A stretch of 64,000 nt of DNA. Origin: Limanda limanda (taxonomy: Eukaryota > Chordata > Actinopteri > Pleuronectiformes > Pleuronectidae). Shown here one piece after another: positions 9,701-23,530 of this stretch. The stretch is from positions 126,501-190,500 of the forward strand of contig NW_026870569.1 in NCBI RefSeq assembly GCF_963576545.1, read 5' to 3'. How positions within the stretch are numbered: position 1 is the first letter of the stretch; every line of letters starts with the position of its first letter. The translations under genes were made by a program, and so were the position numbers. The notes under the pieces are model-generated. The model was not told the origin of the DNA and did not search any database. It worked only from the letters and a program-made list of their open reading frames with translations.

Positions 9701-12700
9701 TAGAGCCTACTTGCAAGTCTCTCCGACCTTCACAAAAAAAGTTATTCAAGAATATCTCCTCAGATTTGGGGGAATTTCGTCGGTCGACCTCTTCCGAAGG
9801 TCGTACAAGCTCGGGGATGGTACCAATCGATCCGCAGGACCCAAATTAGTCCAGATGCAACCACTTTCCAAGTCTCTCCGACCTTCACAAAAAAAGTTAT
9901 TCAAGAATATCTCTTTCTCCTATGTGCTTTCATCCCTAACCCTAACCCTTCCGAAAGTCGGAGAAGCTCAAGGATGGTACCGATCGATGCGCGCTACCCC
10001 ATTTAGTGGGGGTAGAGCCTACTTGCAAGTCTCTCCGACCTTCACAAAAAACGTTATTCAAGAATATCTCTTTCTCCTATGTGCTTTCATCCCTAACCCT
10101 AACCCTTCCGAAAGTCGGAGAAGCTCAAGGATGGTACCGAGGGATGCGCGCTACCCCATTTAGTGGGGGTAGAGCCTACTTGCAAGTCTCTCCGACCTTC
10201 ACAAAAAAAGTTATTCAAGAATATCTCTTTCTCCTATGTGCTTTCATCCCTAACCCTAACCCTAACCCTTCCAAAAGTCGGAGAAGCTCAAGGATGGTAC
10301 TGATCGATGCGCGCTACCCCATTTAGTGGGGGTAGAGCCTACTTGCAAGTCTCTCCGACCTTCACAAAAAAAGTTATTCAAGAATATCTCTTTCTCCTAT
10401 GTGCTTTCATCCCTAACCCTAACCCTAACCCTTCCGAAAGTCGGAGAAGCTCAAGGATGGTACCGATCGATGCGCGCTACCCCATTTAGTGGGGGTAGAG
10501 CCTACTTGCAAGTCTCTCCGACCTTCACAAAAAAAGTTATTCAAGAATATCTCCTCAGATTTGGGGGAATTTCGTCGGTCGACCTCTTCCGAAGGTCGTA
10601 CAAGCTCGGGGATGGTACCAATCGATCCGCAGGACCCAAATTAGTCCAGATGCAACCACTTTCCAAGTCTCTCCGACCTTCACAAAAAAAGTTTTTCAAG
10701 AATATCTCTTTCTCCTATGTGCTTTCATCCCTAACCCTAACCCATCCGAAAGTCGGAGAAGCTCAAGGATGGTACCGATCGATGCGCGCTACCCCATTTA
10801 GTGGGGGTAGAGCCTACTTGCAAGTCTCTCCGACCTTCACAAAAAAAGTTATTCAAGAATATCTCTTTCTCCTATGTGCTTTCATCCCTAACACTAACCC
10901 TAACCCTTCCGAAAGTCGGAGAAGCTCAAGGACGGTACCGATCGATGCGCGCTACCCCATTTAGTGGGGGTAGAGCCTACTTGCAAGTCTCTCCGACCTT
11001 CACAAAAAAAGTTATTCAAGAATATCTCTTTCTCCTATGTGCTTTCATCCCTAACCCTAACCCTAACCCTTCCGAAAGTCGGAGAAGCTCAAAGATGGTA
11101 CCGATCGATGCGCGCTACCCCATTTAGTGGGGGTAGAGCCTACTTGCAAGTCTCTCCGACCTTCACAAAAAAAGTTATTCAAGAATATCTCTTTCTCCTA
11201 TGTGCTTTCATCCCTAACCCTAACCCTAACCCTTCCGAAAGTCGGAGAAGCTCAAGGATGGTACCGATCGATGCGCGCTACCCCATTTAGTGGGGGTAGA
11301 GCCTACTTGCAAGTCTCTCCGACCTTCACAAAAAAAGTTATTCAAGAATATCTCTTTCTCCTATGTGCTTTCATCCCTAACCCTAACCCTAACCCTTCCG
11401 AAAGTCGGAGAAGCTCAAGGATGGTACCGATCGATGCGCGCTACCCCATTTAGTGGGGGTAGAGCCTACTTGCAAGTCTCTCCGACCTTCACAAAAAAAG
11501 TTATTCAAGAATATCTCTTTCTCCTATGTGCTTTCATCCCTAACCCTAACCCTAACCCTTCCGAAAGTCGGAGAAGCTCAAGGATGGTACCGATCGATGC
11601 GCGCTACCCCATTTAGTGGGGGTAGAGCCTACTTGCAAGTCTCTCCGACCTTCAAAAAAAAAGTTATTCAAGAATATCTCTTTCTCCTATGTGCTTTCAT
11701 CCCTAACCCTAACCCTAACCCTTCCGAAAGTCGGAGAAGCTCAAGGATGGTACCGATCGATGCGCGCTACCCCATTTAGTGGGGGTAGAGCCTACTTGCA
11801 AGTCTCTCCGACCTTCACAAAAAAAGTTATTCAAGAATATCTCTTTCTCCTATGTGCTTTCATCCCTAACCCTAACCCTAACCCTTCCGAAAGTCGGAGA
11901 AGCTCAAGGATGGTACCGATCGATGCGCGCTACCCAATTTAGTGGGGGTAGAGCCTACTTGCAAGTCTCTCCGACCTTCACAAAAAAAGTTATTCAAGAA
12001 TATCTCTTTCTCCTATGTGCTTTCATCCCTAACCCTAACCCTAACCCTTCCAAAAGTCGGAGAAGCTCAAGGATGGTACCGATCGATGCGCGCTACCCCA
12101 TTTAGTGGGGGTAGAGCCTACTTGCAAGTCTCTCCGACCTTCACAAAAAAAGTTATTCAAGAATATCTCTTTCTCCTATGTGCTTTCATCCCTAACCCTA
12201 ACCCTAACCCTTCCGAAAGTCGGAGAAGCTCAAGGATGGTACCGATCGATGCGCGCTACCCCATTTAGTGGGGGTAGAGCCTACTTGCAAGTCTCTCCGA
12301 CCTTCACAAAAAAAGTTATTCAAGAATATCTCCTCAGATTTGGGGGAATTTCGTCGGTCGACCTCTTCCGAAGGTCGTACAAGCTCGGGGATGGTACCAA
12401 TCGATCCGCAGGACCCAAATTAGTCCAGATGCAACCACTTTCCATGTCTCTCCGACCTTCACAAAAAAAGTTTTTCAAGAATATCTCTTTCTCCTATGTG
12501 CTTTCATCCCTAACCCTAACCCTAACCCATCCGAAAGTCGGAAAAGCTCAAGGATGGTACCGATCGATGCGCGCTACCCCATTTAGTGGGGGTAGAGCCT
12601 ACTTGCAAGTCTCTCCGACCTTCACAAAAAAAGTTATTCAAGAATATCTCTTTCTCCTATGTGCTTTCATCCCTAACACTAACCCTAACCCTTCCGAAAG

Positions 12701-12911
12701 TCGGAGAAGCTCAAGGATGGTACTGATCGATGCGCGCTACCCCATTTAGTGGGGGTAGAGCCTACTTGCAAGTCTCTCCGACCTTCACAAAAAAAGTTAT
12801 TCAAGAATATCTCTTTCTCCTATGTGCTTTCATCCCTAACCCTAACCCTAACCCTTCCGAAAGTCGGAGAAGCTCAAGGATGGTACCGATCGATGCGCGC
12901 TACCCCATTTA
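6744..12911 (+). repeat. Higher-order repeat copy 2
   Basis: It follows copy 1 at offset 6,743, then 6,749 after the hexamer difference. It stops matching copy 1 between about 12,912 and 13,066, where the array resumes with sequence like that near 8,724-8,878. Such a jump is what an unequal exchange inside the array would leave. Confidence 0.88.
7343..7496 (+). repeat. B' monomer, copy 2
   Basis: It carries the same one-base loss and GAGCTC change as the copy at 600, exactly 6,743 bp downstream, and is followed by one A and the B at 7660. It marks the second copy of the 6.74-kb higher-order repeat. Confidence 0.93.
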
Positions 12912-15900
12912 GTGGGGGTAGAGCCTACTTGCAAGTCTCTCCGACCTTCACAAAAAAAGTTATTCAAGAATATCTCTTTCTCCTATGTGCTTTCATCCCT
13001 AACCCTAACCCTAACCCTTCCGAAAGTCGGAGAAGCTCAAGGATGGTACCGATCGATGCGCGCTACTCCATTTAGTGGGGGTAGAGCCTACTTGCAAGTC
13101 TCTCCGACCTTCACAAAAAAAGTTATTCAAGAATATCTCCTCAGATTTGGGGGAATTTCGTCGGTCGACCTCTTCCGAAGGTCGTACAAGCTCGGGGATG
13201 GTACCAATCGATCCGCAGGACCCAAATTAGTCCAGATGCAACCACTTTCCAAGTCTCTCCGACCTTCACAAAAAAAGTTATTCAAGAATATCTCTTTCTC
13301 CTATGTGCTTTCATCCCTAACCCTAACCCTAACCCTTCCGAAAGTCGGAGAAGCTCAAGGATGGTACCGATCGATGCGCGCTACCCCATTTAGTGGGGGT
13401 AGAGCCTACTTGCAAGTCTCTCCGACCTTCACAAAAAAAGTTATTCAAGAATATCTCTTTCTCCTATGTGCTTTCATCCCTAACCCTAACCCTAACCCTT
13501 CCGAAAGTCGGAGAAGCTCAAGGATGGTACCGATCGATGCGCGCTACCCCATTTAGTGGGGGTAGAGCCTACTTGCAAGTCTCTCCGACCTTCACAAAAA
13601 AACTTATTCAAGAATATCTCTTTCTCCTATGTGCTTTCATCCCTAACCCTAACCCTAACCCTTCCGAAAGTCGGAGAAGCTCAAGGATGGTACCGATCGA
13701 TGCGCGCTACCCCATTTAGTGGGGGTAGAGCCTACTTGCAAGTCTCTCCGACCTTCACAAAAAAACTTATTCAAGAATATCTCTTTCTCCTATGTGCTTT
13801 CATCCCTAACCCTAACCCTAACCCTTCCGAAAGTCGGAGAAGCTCAAGGATGGTACCGATCGATGCGCGCTACCCCATTTAGTGGGGGTAGAGCCTACTT
13901 GCAAGTCTCTCCGACCTTCACAAAAAAAGTTATTCAAGAATATCTCCTCAGATTTGGGGGAATTTCGTCGGTCGACCTCTTCCGAAGGTCGTACAAGCTC
14001 GGGGATGGTACCAATCGATCCGCAGGACCCAAATTAGTCCAGATGCAACCACTTTCCAAGTCTCTCCGACCTTCACAAAAAAAGTTATTCAAGAATATCT
14101 CTTTCTCCTATGTGCTTTCATCCCTAACCCTAACCCTTCCGAAAGTCGGAGAAGCTCAAGGATGGTACCGATCGATGCGCGCTACCCCATTTAGTGGGGG
14201 TAGAGCCTACTTGCAAGTCTCTCCGACCTTCACAAAAAACGTTATTCAAGAATATCTCTTTCTCCTATGTGCTTTCATCCCTAACCCTAACCCTTCCGAA
14301 AGTCGGAGAAGCTCAAGGATGGTACCGAGGGATGCGCGCTACCCCATTTAGTGGGGGTAGAGCCTACTTGCAAGTCTCTCCGACCTTCACAAAAAAAGTT
14401 ATTCAAGAATATCTCTTTCTCCTATGTGCTTTCATCCCTAACCCTAACCCTAACCCTTCCAAAAGTCGGAGAAGCTCAAGGATGGTACTGATCGATGCGC
14501 GCTACCCCATTTAGTGGGGGTAGAGCCTACTTGCAAGTCTCTCCGACCTTCACAAAAAAAGTTATTCAAGAATATCTCTTTCTCCTATGTGCTTTCATCC
14601 CTAACCCTAACCCTAACCCTTCCGAAAGTCGGAGAAGCTCAAGGATGGTACCGATCGATGCGCGCTACCCCATTTAGTGGGGGTAGAGCCTACTTGCAAG
14701 TCTCTCCGACCTTCACAAAAAAAGTTATTCAAGAATATCTCCTCAGATTTGGGGGAATTTCGTCGGTCGACCTCTTCCGAAGGTCGTACAAGCTCGGGGA
14801 TGGTACCAATCGATCCGCAGGACCCAAATTAGTCCAGATGCAACCACTTTCCAAGTCTCTCCGACCTTCACAAAAAAAGTTTTTCAAGAATATCTCTTTC
14901 TCCTATGTGCTTTCATCCCTAACCCTAACCCATCCGAAAGTCGGAGAAGCTCAAGGATGGTACCGATCGATGCGCGCTACCCCATTTAGTGGGGGTAGAG
15001 CCTACTTGCAAGTCTCTCCGACCTTCACAAAAAAAGTTATTCAAGAATATCTCTTTCTCCTATGTGCTTTCATCCCTAACACTAACCCTAACCCTTCCGA
15101 AAGTCGGAGAAGCTCAAGGACGGTACCGATCGATGCGCGCTACCCCATTTAGTGGGGGTAGAGCCTACTTGCAAGTCTCTCCGACCTTCACAAAAAAAGT
15201 TATTCAAGAATATCTCTTTCTCCTATGTGCTTTCATCCCTAACCCTAACCCTAACCCTTCCGAAAGTCGGAGAAGCTCAAAGATGGTACCGATCGATGCG
15301 CGCTACCCCATTTAGTGGGGGTAGAGCCTACTTGCAAGTCTCTCCGACCTTCACAAAAAAAGTTATTCAAGAATATCTCTTTCTCCTATGTGCTTTCATC
15401 CCTAACCCTAACCCTAACCCTTCCGAAAGTCGGAGAAGCTCAAGGATGGTACCGATCGATGCGCGCTACCCCATTTAGTGGGGGTAGAGCCTACTTGCAA
15501 GTCTCTCCGACCTTCACAAAAAAAGTTATTCAAGAATATCTCTTTCTCCTATGTGCTTTCATCCCTAACCCTAACCCTAACCCTTCCGAAAGTCGGAGAA
15601 GCTCAAGGATGGTACCGATCGATGCGCGCTACCCCATTTAGTGGGGGTAGAGCCTACTTGCAAGTCTCTCCGACCTTCACAAAAAAAGTTATTCAAGAAT
15701 ATCTCTTTCTCCTATGTGCTTTCATCCCTAACCCTAACCCTAACCCTTCCGAAAGTCGGAGAAGCTCAAGGATGGTACCGATCGATGCGCGCTACCCCAT
15801 TTAGTGGGGGTAGAGCCTACTTGCAAGTCTCTCCGACCTTCAAAAAAAAAGTTATTCAAGAATATCTCTTTCTCCTATGTGCTTTCATCCCTAACCCTAA

Positions 15901-17253
15901 CCCTAACCCTTCCGAAAGTCGGAGAAGCTCAAGGATGGTACCGATCGATGCGCGCTACCCCATTTAGTGGGGGTAGAGCCTACTTGCAAGTCTCTCCGAC
16001 CTTCACAAAAAAAGTTATTCAAGAATATCTCTTTCTCCTATGTGCTTTCATCCCTAACCCTAACCCTAACCCTTCCGAAAGTCGGAGAAGCTCAAGGATG
16101 GTACCGATCGATGCGCGCTACCCAATTTAGTGGGGGTAGAGCCTACTTGCAAGTCTCTCCGACCTTCACAAAAAAAGTTATTCAAGAATATCTCTTTCTC
16201 CTATGTGCTTTCATCCCTAACCCTAACCCTAACCCTTCCAAAAGTCGGAGAAGCTCAAGGATGGTACCGATCGATGCGCGCTACCCCATTTAGTGGGGGT
16301 AGAGCCTACTTGCAAGTCTCTCCGACCTTCACAAAAAAAGTTATTCAAGAATATCTCTTTCTCCTATGTGCTTTCATCCCTAACCCTAACCCTAACCCTT
16401 CCGAAAGTCGGAGAAGCTCAAGGATGGTACCGATCGATGCGCGCTACCCCATTTAGTGGGGGTAGAGCCTACTTGCAAGTCTCTCCGACCTTCACAAAAA
16501 AAGTTATTCAAGAATATCTCCTCAGATTTGGGGGAATTTCGTCGGTCGACCTCTTCCGAAGGTCGTACAAGCTCGGGGATGGTACCAATCGATCCGCAGG
16601 ACCCAAATTAGTCCAGATGCAACCACTTTCCATGTCTCTCCGACCTTCACAAAAAAAGTTTTTCAAGAATATCTCTTTCTCCTATGTGCTTTCATCCCTA
16701 ACCCTAACCCTAACCCATCCGAAAGTCGGAAAAGCTCAAGGATGGTACCGATCGATGCGCGCTACCCCATTTAGTGGGGGTAGAGCCTACTTGCAAGTCT
16801 CTCCGACCTTCACAAAAAAAGTTATTCAAGAATATCTCTTTCTCCTATGTGCTTTCATCCCTAACACTAACCCTAACCCTTCCGAAAGTCGGAGAAGCTC
16901 AAGGATGGTACTGATCGATGCGCGCTACCCCATTTAGTGGGGGTAGAGCCTACTTGCAAGTCTCTCCGACCTTCACAAAAAAAGTTATTCAAGAATATCT
17001 CTTTCTCCTATGTGCTTTCATCCCTAACCCTAACCCTAACCCTTCCGAAAGTCGGAGAAGCTCAAGGATGGTACCGATCGATGCGCGCTACCCCATTTAG
17101 TGGGGGTAGAGCCTACTTGCAAGTCTCTCCGACCTTCACAAAAAAAGTTATTCAAGAATATCTCTTTCTCCTATGTGCTTTCATCCCTAACCCTAACCCT
17201 AACCCTTCCGAAAGTCGGAGAAGCTCAAGGATGGTACCGATCGATGCGCGCTA
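12912..17253 (+). repeat. Higher-order repeat copy 3 (offset 4,188 bp)
   Basis: Variants line up with copy 2 at offset 4,188: gctactccat 8878 and 13066, cgagggatg 10138 and 14326-14336, B 9741/10536/12315 and 13929/14724/16503, and the ten-A run after 14724. A 4,188-bp period holds 22 A and 4 B. Matching weakens after about 17,250, where the copy lacks the tactcc change and gives way to local variants (gatgtgcgc, gcctatttgc) near 17,730-17,762. Confidence 0.85.
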
Positions 17254-18226
17254 CCCCATTTAGTGGGGGTAGAGCCTACTTGCAAGTCTCTCCGACCTTC
17301 ACAAAAAAAGTTATTCAAGAATATCTCTTTCTCCTATGTGCTTTCATCCCTAACCCTAACCCTAACCCTTCCGAAAGTCGGAGAAGCTCAAGGATGGTAC
17401 CGATCGATGCGCGCTACCCCATTTAGTGGGGGTAGAGCCTACTTGCAAGTCTCTCCGACCTTCACAAAAAAAGTTATTCAAGAATATCTCTTTCTCCTAT
17501 GTGCTTTCATCCCTAACCCTAACCCTAACCCTTCCGAAAGTCGGAGAAGCTCAAGGATGGTACCGATCGATGCGCGCTACCCCATTTAGTGGGGGTAGAG
17601 CCTACTTGCAAGTCTCTCCGACCTTCACAAAAAAAGTTATTCAAGAATATCTCTTTCTCCTATGTGCTTTCATCCCTAACCCTAACCCTTCCAAAAGTCG
17701 GAGAAGCTCAAGGATGGTACCGATCGATGTGCGCTACCCCATTTAGTGGGGGTAGAGCCTATTTGCAAGTCTCTCCGACCTTCACAAAAAAAGTTATTCA
17801 AGAATATCTCTTTCTCCTATGTGCTTTCATCCCTAACCCTAACCCTAACCCTTCCGAAAGTCGGAGAAGCTCAAGGATGGTACCGATCGATGCGCGCTAC
17901 CCCATTTAGTGGGGGTAGAGCCTACTTGCAAGTCTCTCCGACCTTCACAAAAAAAGTTATTCAAGAATATCTCCTCAGATTTGGGGGAATTTCGTCGGTC
18001 GACCTCTTCCGAAGGTCGTACAAGCTCGGGGATGGTACCAATCGATCCGCAGGACCCAAATTAGTCCAGATGCAACCACTTTTCAAGTCTCTCCGACCTT
18101 CACAAAAAAAGTTATTCAAGAATATCTCTTTCTCCTATGTGCTTTCATCCCTAACCCTAACCCTAACCCTTCCGAAAGTCGGAGAAGCTCAAGGATGGTA
18201 CCGATCGATGCGCGCTACCCCATTTA
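17254..18226 (+). repeat. Linker segment with gcctatttgc and cacttttcaag variants
   Basis: This stretch has an A with gatgtgcgc, then an A with gcctatttgc in place of gcctacttgc, and a B at 17956 whose 3' part reads cacttttcaag. The same trio recurs near 26270-26615, 33366-33720 and 35947-36302, so it is a module shared with the later 7.1-kb repeats and not with copies 1 to 3. Confidence 0.75.
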
Positions 18227-21200
18227 GTGGGGGTAGAGCCTACTTGCAAGTCTCTCCGACCTTCACAAAAAAAGTTATTCAAGAATATCTCTTTCTCCTA
18301 TGTGCTTTCATCCCTAACCCTAACCCTAACCCTTCCGAAAGTCGGAGAAGCTCAAGGATGGTACCGATCGATGCGCGCTACTCCATTTAGTGGGGGTAGA
18401 GCCTACTTGCAAGTCTCTCCGACCTTCACAAAAAAAGTTATTCAAGAATATCTCCTCAGATTTGGGGGAATTTCGTCGGTCGACCTCTTCCGAAGGTCGT
18501 ACAAGCTCGGGGATGGTACCAATCGATCCGCAGGACCCAAATTAGTCCAGATGCAACCACTTTCCAAGTCTCTCCGACCTTCACAAAAAAAGTTATTCAA
18601 GAATATCTCTTTCTCCTATGTGCTTTCATCCCTAACCCTAACCCTAACCCTTCCGAAAGTCGGAGAAGCTCAAGGATGGTACCGATCGATGCGCGCTACC
18701 CCATTTAGTGGGGGTAGAGCCTACTTGCAAGTCTCTCCGACCTTCACAAAAAAAGTTATTCAAGAATATCTCTTTCTCCTATGTGCTTTCATCCCTAACC
18801 CTAACCCTAACCCTTCCGAAAGTCGGAGAAGCTCAAGGATGGTACCGATCGATGCGCGCTACCCCATTTAGTGGGGGTAGAGCCTACTTGCAAGTCTCTC
18901 CGACCTTCACAAAAAAACTTATTCAAGAATATCTCTTTCTCCTATGTGCTTTCATCCCTAACCCTAACCCTAACCCTTCCGAAAGTCGGAGAAGCTCAAG
19001 GATGGTACCGATCGATGCGCGCTACCCCATTTAGTGGGGGTAGAGCCTACTTGCAAGTCTCTCCGACCTTCACAAAAAAACTTATTCAAGAATATCTCTT
19101 TCTCCTATGTGCTTTCATCCCTAACCCTAACCCTAACCCTTCCGAAAGTCGGAGAAGCTCAAGGATGGTACCGATCGATGCGCGCTACCCCATTTAGTGG
19201 GGGTAGAGCCTACTTGCAAGTCTCTCCGACCTTCACAAAAAAACTTATTCAAGAATATCTCTTTCTCCTATGTGCTTTCATCCCTAACCCTAACCCTAAC
19301 CCTTCCGAAAGTCGGAGAAGCTCAAGGATGGTACCGATCGATGCGCGCTACCCCATTTAGTGGGGGTAGAGCCTACTTGCAAGTCTCTCCGACCTTCACA
19401 AAAAAAGTTATTCAAGAATATCTCCTCAGATTTGGGGGAATTTCGTCGGTCGACCTCTTCCGAAGGTCGTACAAGCTCGGGGATGGTACCAATCGATCCG
19501 CAGGACCCAAATTAGTCCAGATGCAACCACTTTCCAAGTCTCTCCGACCTTCACAAAAAAAGTTATTCAAGAATATCTCTTTCTCCTATGTGCTTTCATC
19601 CCTAACCCTAACCCTTCCGAAAGTCGGAGAAGCTCAAGGATGGTACCGATCGATGCGCGCTACCCCATTTAGTGGGGGTAGAGCCTACTTGCAAGTCTCT
19701 CCGACCTTCACAAAAAACGTTATTCAAGAATATCTCTTTCTCCTATGTGCTTTCATCCCTAACCCTAACCCTTCCGAAAGTCGGAGAAGCTCAAGGATGG
19801 TACCGAGGGATGCGCGCTACCCCATTTAGTGGGGGTAGAGCCTACTTGCAAGTCTCTCCGACCTTCACAAAAAAAGTTATTCAAGAATATCTCTTTCTCC
19901 TATGTGCTTTCATCCCTAACCCTAACCCTAACCCTTCCAAAAGTCGGAGAAGCTCAAGGATGGTACTGATCGATGCGCGCTACCCCATTTAGTGGGGGTA
20001 GAGCCTACTTGCAAGTCTCTCCGACCTTCACAAAAAAAGTTATTCAAGAATATCTCTTTCTCCTATGTGCTTTCATCCCTAACCCTAACCCTAACCCTTC
20101 CGAAAGTCGGAGAAGCTCAAGGATGGTACCGATCGATGCGCGCTACCCCATTTAGTGGGGGTAGAGCCTACTTGCAAGTCTCTCCGACCTTCACAAAAAA
20201 AGTTATTCAAGAATATCTCCTCAGATTTGGGGGAATTTCGTCGGTCGACCTCTTCCGAAGGTCGTACAAGCTCGGGGATGGTACCAATCGATCCGCAGGA
20301 CCCAAATTAGTCCAGATGCAACCACTTTCCAAGTCTCTCCGACCTTCACAAAAAAAGTTTTTCAAGAATATCTCTTTCTCCTATGTGCTTTCATCCCTAA
20401 CCCTAACCCATCCGAAAGTCGGAGAAGCTCAAGGATGGTACCGATCGATGCGCGCTACCCCATTTAGTGGGGGTAGAGCCTACTTGCAAGTCTCTCCGAC
20501 CTTCACAAAAAAAGTTATTCAAGAATATCTCTTTCTCCTATGTGCTTTCATCCCTAACACTAACCCTAACCCTTCCGAAAGTCGGAGAAGCTCAAGGATG
20601 GTACCGATCGATGCGCGCTACCCCATTTAGTGGGGGTAGAGCCTACTTGCAAGTCTCTCCGACCTTCACAAAAAAAGTTATTCAAGAATATCTCTTTCTC
20701 CTATGTGCTTTCATCCCTAACCCTAACCCTAACCCTTCCGAAAGTCGGAGAAGCTCAAAGATGGTACCGATCGATGCGCGCTACCCCATTTAGTGGGGGT
20801 AGAGCCTACTTGCAAGTCTCTCCGACCTTCACAAAAAAAGTTATTCAAGAATATCTCTTTCTCCTATGTGCTTTCATCCCTAACCCTAACCCTAACCCTT
20901 CCGAAAGTCGGAGAAGCTCAAGGATGGTACCGATCGATGCGCGCTACCCCATTTAGTGGGGGTAGAGCCTACTTGCAAGTCTCTCCGACCTTCACAAAAA
21001 AAGTTATTCAAGAATATCTCTTTCTCCTATGTGCTTTCATCCCTAACCCTAACCCTAACCCTTCCGAAAGTCGGAGAAGCTCAAGGATGGTACCGATCGA
21101 TGCGCGCTACCCCATTTAGTGGGGGTAGAGCCTACTTGCAAGTCTCTCCGACCTTCACAAAAAAAGTTATTCAAGAATATCTCTTTCTCCTATGTGCTTT

Positions 21201-21491
21201 CATCCCTAACCCTAACCCTAACCCTTCCGAAAGTCGGAGAAGCTCAAGGATGGTACCGATCGATGCGCGCTACCCCATTTAGTGGGGGTAGAGCCTACTT
21301 GCAAGTCTCTCCGACCTTCAAAAAAAAAGTTATTCAAGAATATCTCTTTCTCCTATGTGCTTTCATCCCTAACCCTAACCCTAACCCTTCCGAAAGTCGG
21401 AGAAGCTCAAGGATGGTACCGATCGATGCGCGCTACCCCATTTAGTGGGGGTAGAGCCTACTTGCAAGTCTCTCCGACCTTCACAAAAAAA
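18227..21491 (+). repeat. Higher-order repeat copy 4 (offset 5,315/5,478 bp from copy 3)
   Basis: B at 18437, 19407 and 20202 correspond to 13122, 13929 and 14724. The offset grows by 163 because copy 4 has three successive A units reached through an aaacttattc junction (near 18917, 19080, 19243) where copies 2 and 3 have two. The ten-A run found after the cognate B in other copies is cut to seven here and then joins to copy 5. Confidence 0.82.
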
Positions 21492-23530
21492 GTTATTCAA
21501 GAATATCTCCTCAGATTTGGGGGAATTTCGTCGGTCGACCTCTTCCGAAGGTCGTACAAGCTCGGGGATGGTACCAATCGATCCGCAGGACCCAAATTAG
21601 TCCAGATGCAACCACTTTCCAAGTCTCTCCGACCTTCACAAAAAAAGTTATTCAAGAATATCTCTTTCTCCTATGTGCTTTCATCCCTAACCCTAACCCT
21701 TCCGAAAGTCGGAGAAGCTCAAGGATGGTACCGATCGATGCGCGCTACCCCATTTAGTGGGGGTAGAGCCTACTTGCAAGTCTCTCCGACCTTCACAAAA
21801 AACGTTATTCAAGAATATCTCTTTCTCCTATGTGCTTTCATCCCTAACCCTAACCCTTCCGAAAGTCGGAGAAGCTCAAGGATGGTACCGAGGGATGCGC
21901 GCTACCCCATTTAGTGGGGGTAGAGCCTACTTGCAAGTCTCTCCGACCTTCACAAAAAAAGTTATTCAAGAATATCTCTTTCTCCTATGTGCTTTCATCC
22001 CTAACCCTAACCCTAACCCTTCCAAAAGTCGGAGAAGCTCAAGGATGGTACTGATCGATGCGCGCTACCCCATTTAGTGGGGGTAGAGCCTACTTGCAAG
22101 TCTCTCCGACCTTCACAAAAAAAGTTATTCAAGAATATCTCTTTCTCCTATGTGCTTTCATCCCTAACCCTAACCCTAACCCTTCCGAAAGTCGGAGAAG
22201 CTCAAGGATGGTACCGATCGATGCGCGCTACCCCATTTAGTGGGGGTAGAGCCTACTTGCAAGTCTCTCCGACCTTCACAAAAAAAGTTATTCAAGAATA
22301 TCTCCTCAGATTTGGGGGAATTTCGTCGGTCGACCTCTTCCGAAGGTCGTACAAGCTCGGGGATGGTACCAATCGATCCGCAGGACCCAAATTAGTCCAG
22401 ATGCAACCACTTTCCAAGTCTCTCCGACCTTCACAAAAAAAGTTTTTCAAGAATATCTCTTTCTCCTATGTGCTTTCATCCCTAACCCTAACCCATCCGA
22501 AAGTCGGAGAAGCTCAAGGATGGTACCGATCGATGCGCGCTACCCCATTTAGTGGGGGTAGAGCCTACTTGCAAGTCTCTCCGACCTTCACAAAAAAAGT
22601 TATTCAAGAATATCTCTTTCTCCTATGTGCTTTCATCCCTAACACTAACCCTAACCCTTCCGAAAGTCGGAGAAGCTCAAGGATGGTACCGATCGATGCG
22701 CGCTACCCCATTTAGTGGGGGTAGAGCCTACTTGCAAGTCTCTCCGACCTTCACAAAAAAAGTTATTCAAGAATATCTCTTTCTCCTATGTGCTTTCATC
22801 CCTAACCCTAACCCTAACCCTTCCGAAAGTCGGAGAAGCTCAAAGATGGTACCGATCGATGCGCGCTACCCCATTTAGTGGGGGTAGAGCCTACTTGCAA
22901 GTCTCTCCGACCTTCACAAAAAAAGTTATTCAAGAATATCTCTTTCTCCTATGTGCTTTCATCCCTAACCCTAACCCTAACCCTTCCGAAAGTCGGAGAA
23001 GCTCAAGGATGGTACCGATCGATGCGCGCTACCCCATTTAGTGGGGGTAGAGCCTACTTGCAAGTCTCTCCGACCTTCACAAAAAAAGTTATTCAAGAAT
23101 ATCTCTTTCTCCTATGTGCTTTCATCCCTAACCCTAACCCTAACCCTTCCGAAAGTCGGAGAAGCTCAAGGATGGTACCGATCGATGCGCGCTACCCCAT
23201 TTAGTGGGGGTAGAGCCTACTTGCAAGTCTCTCCGACCTTCACAAAAAAAGTTATTCAAGAATATCTCTTTCTCCTATGTGCTTTCATCCCTAACCCTAA
23301 CCCTAACCCTTCCGAAAGTCGGAGAAGCTCAAGGATGGTACCGATCGATGCGCGCTACCCCATTTAGTGGGGGTAGAGCCTACTTGCAAGTCTCTCCGAC
23401 CTTCAAAAAAAAAGTTATTCAAGAATATCTCTTTCTCCTATGTGCTTTCATCCCTAACCCTAACCCTAACCCTTCCGAAAGTCGGAGAAGCTCAAGGATG
23501 GTACCGATCGATGCGCGCTACCCCATTTAG
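21492..23530 (+). repeat. Higher-order repeat copy 5, proximal part (offset 2,085 bp from copy 4)
   Basis: The interval from the B at 21492 repeats that from the B at 19407 with the same private changes (C-ended A-tract, cgagggatg, tactgatcg, tttttcaag after B, cttcaaaa). The 2,085-bp period holds 2 B and 11 A. Beyond about 23,530 copy 5 regains the tacccaattt unit seen in copies 1 to 3, which copy 4 lacks. Confidence 0.83.
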
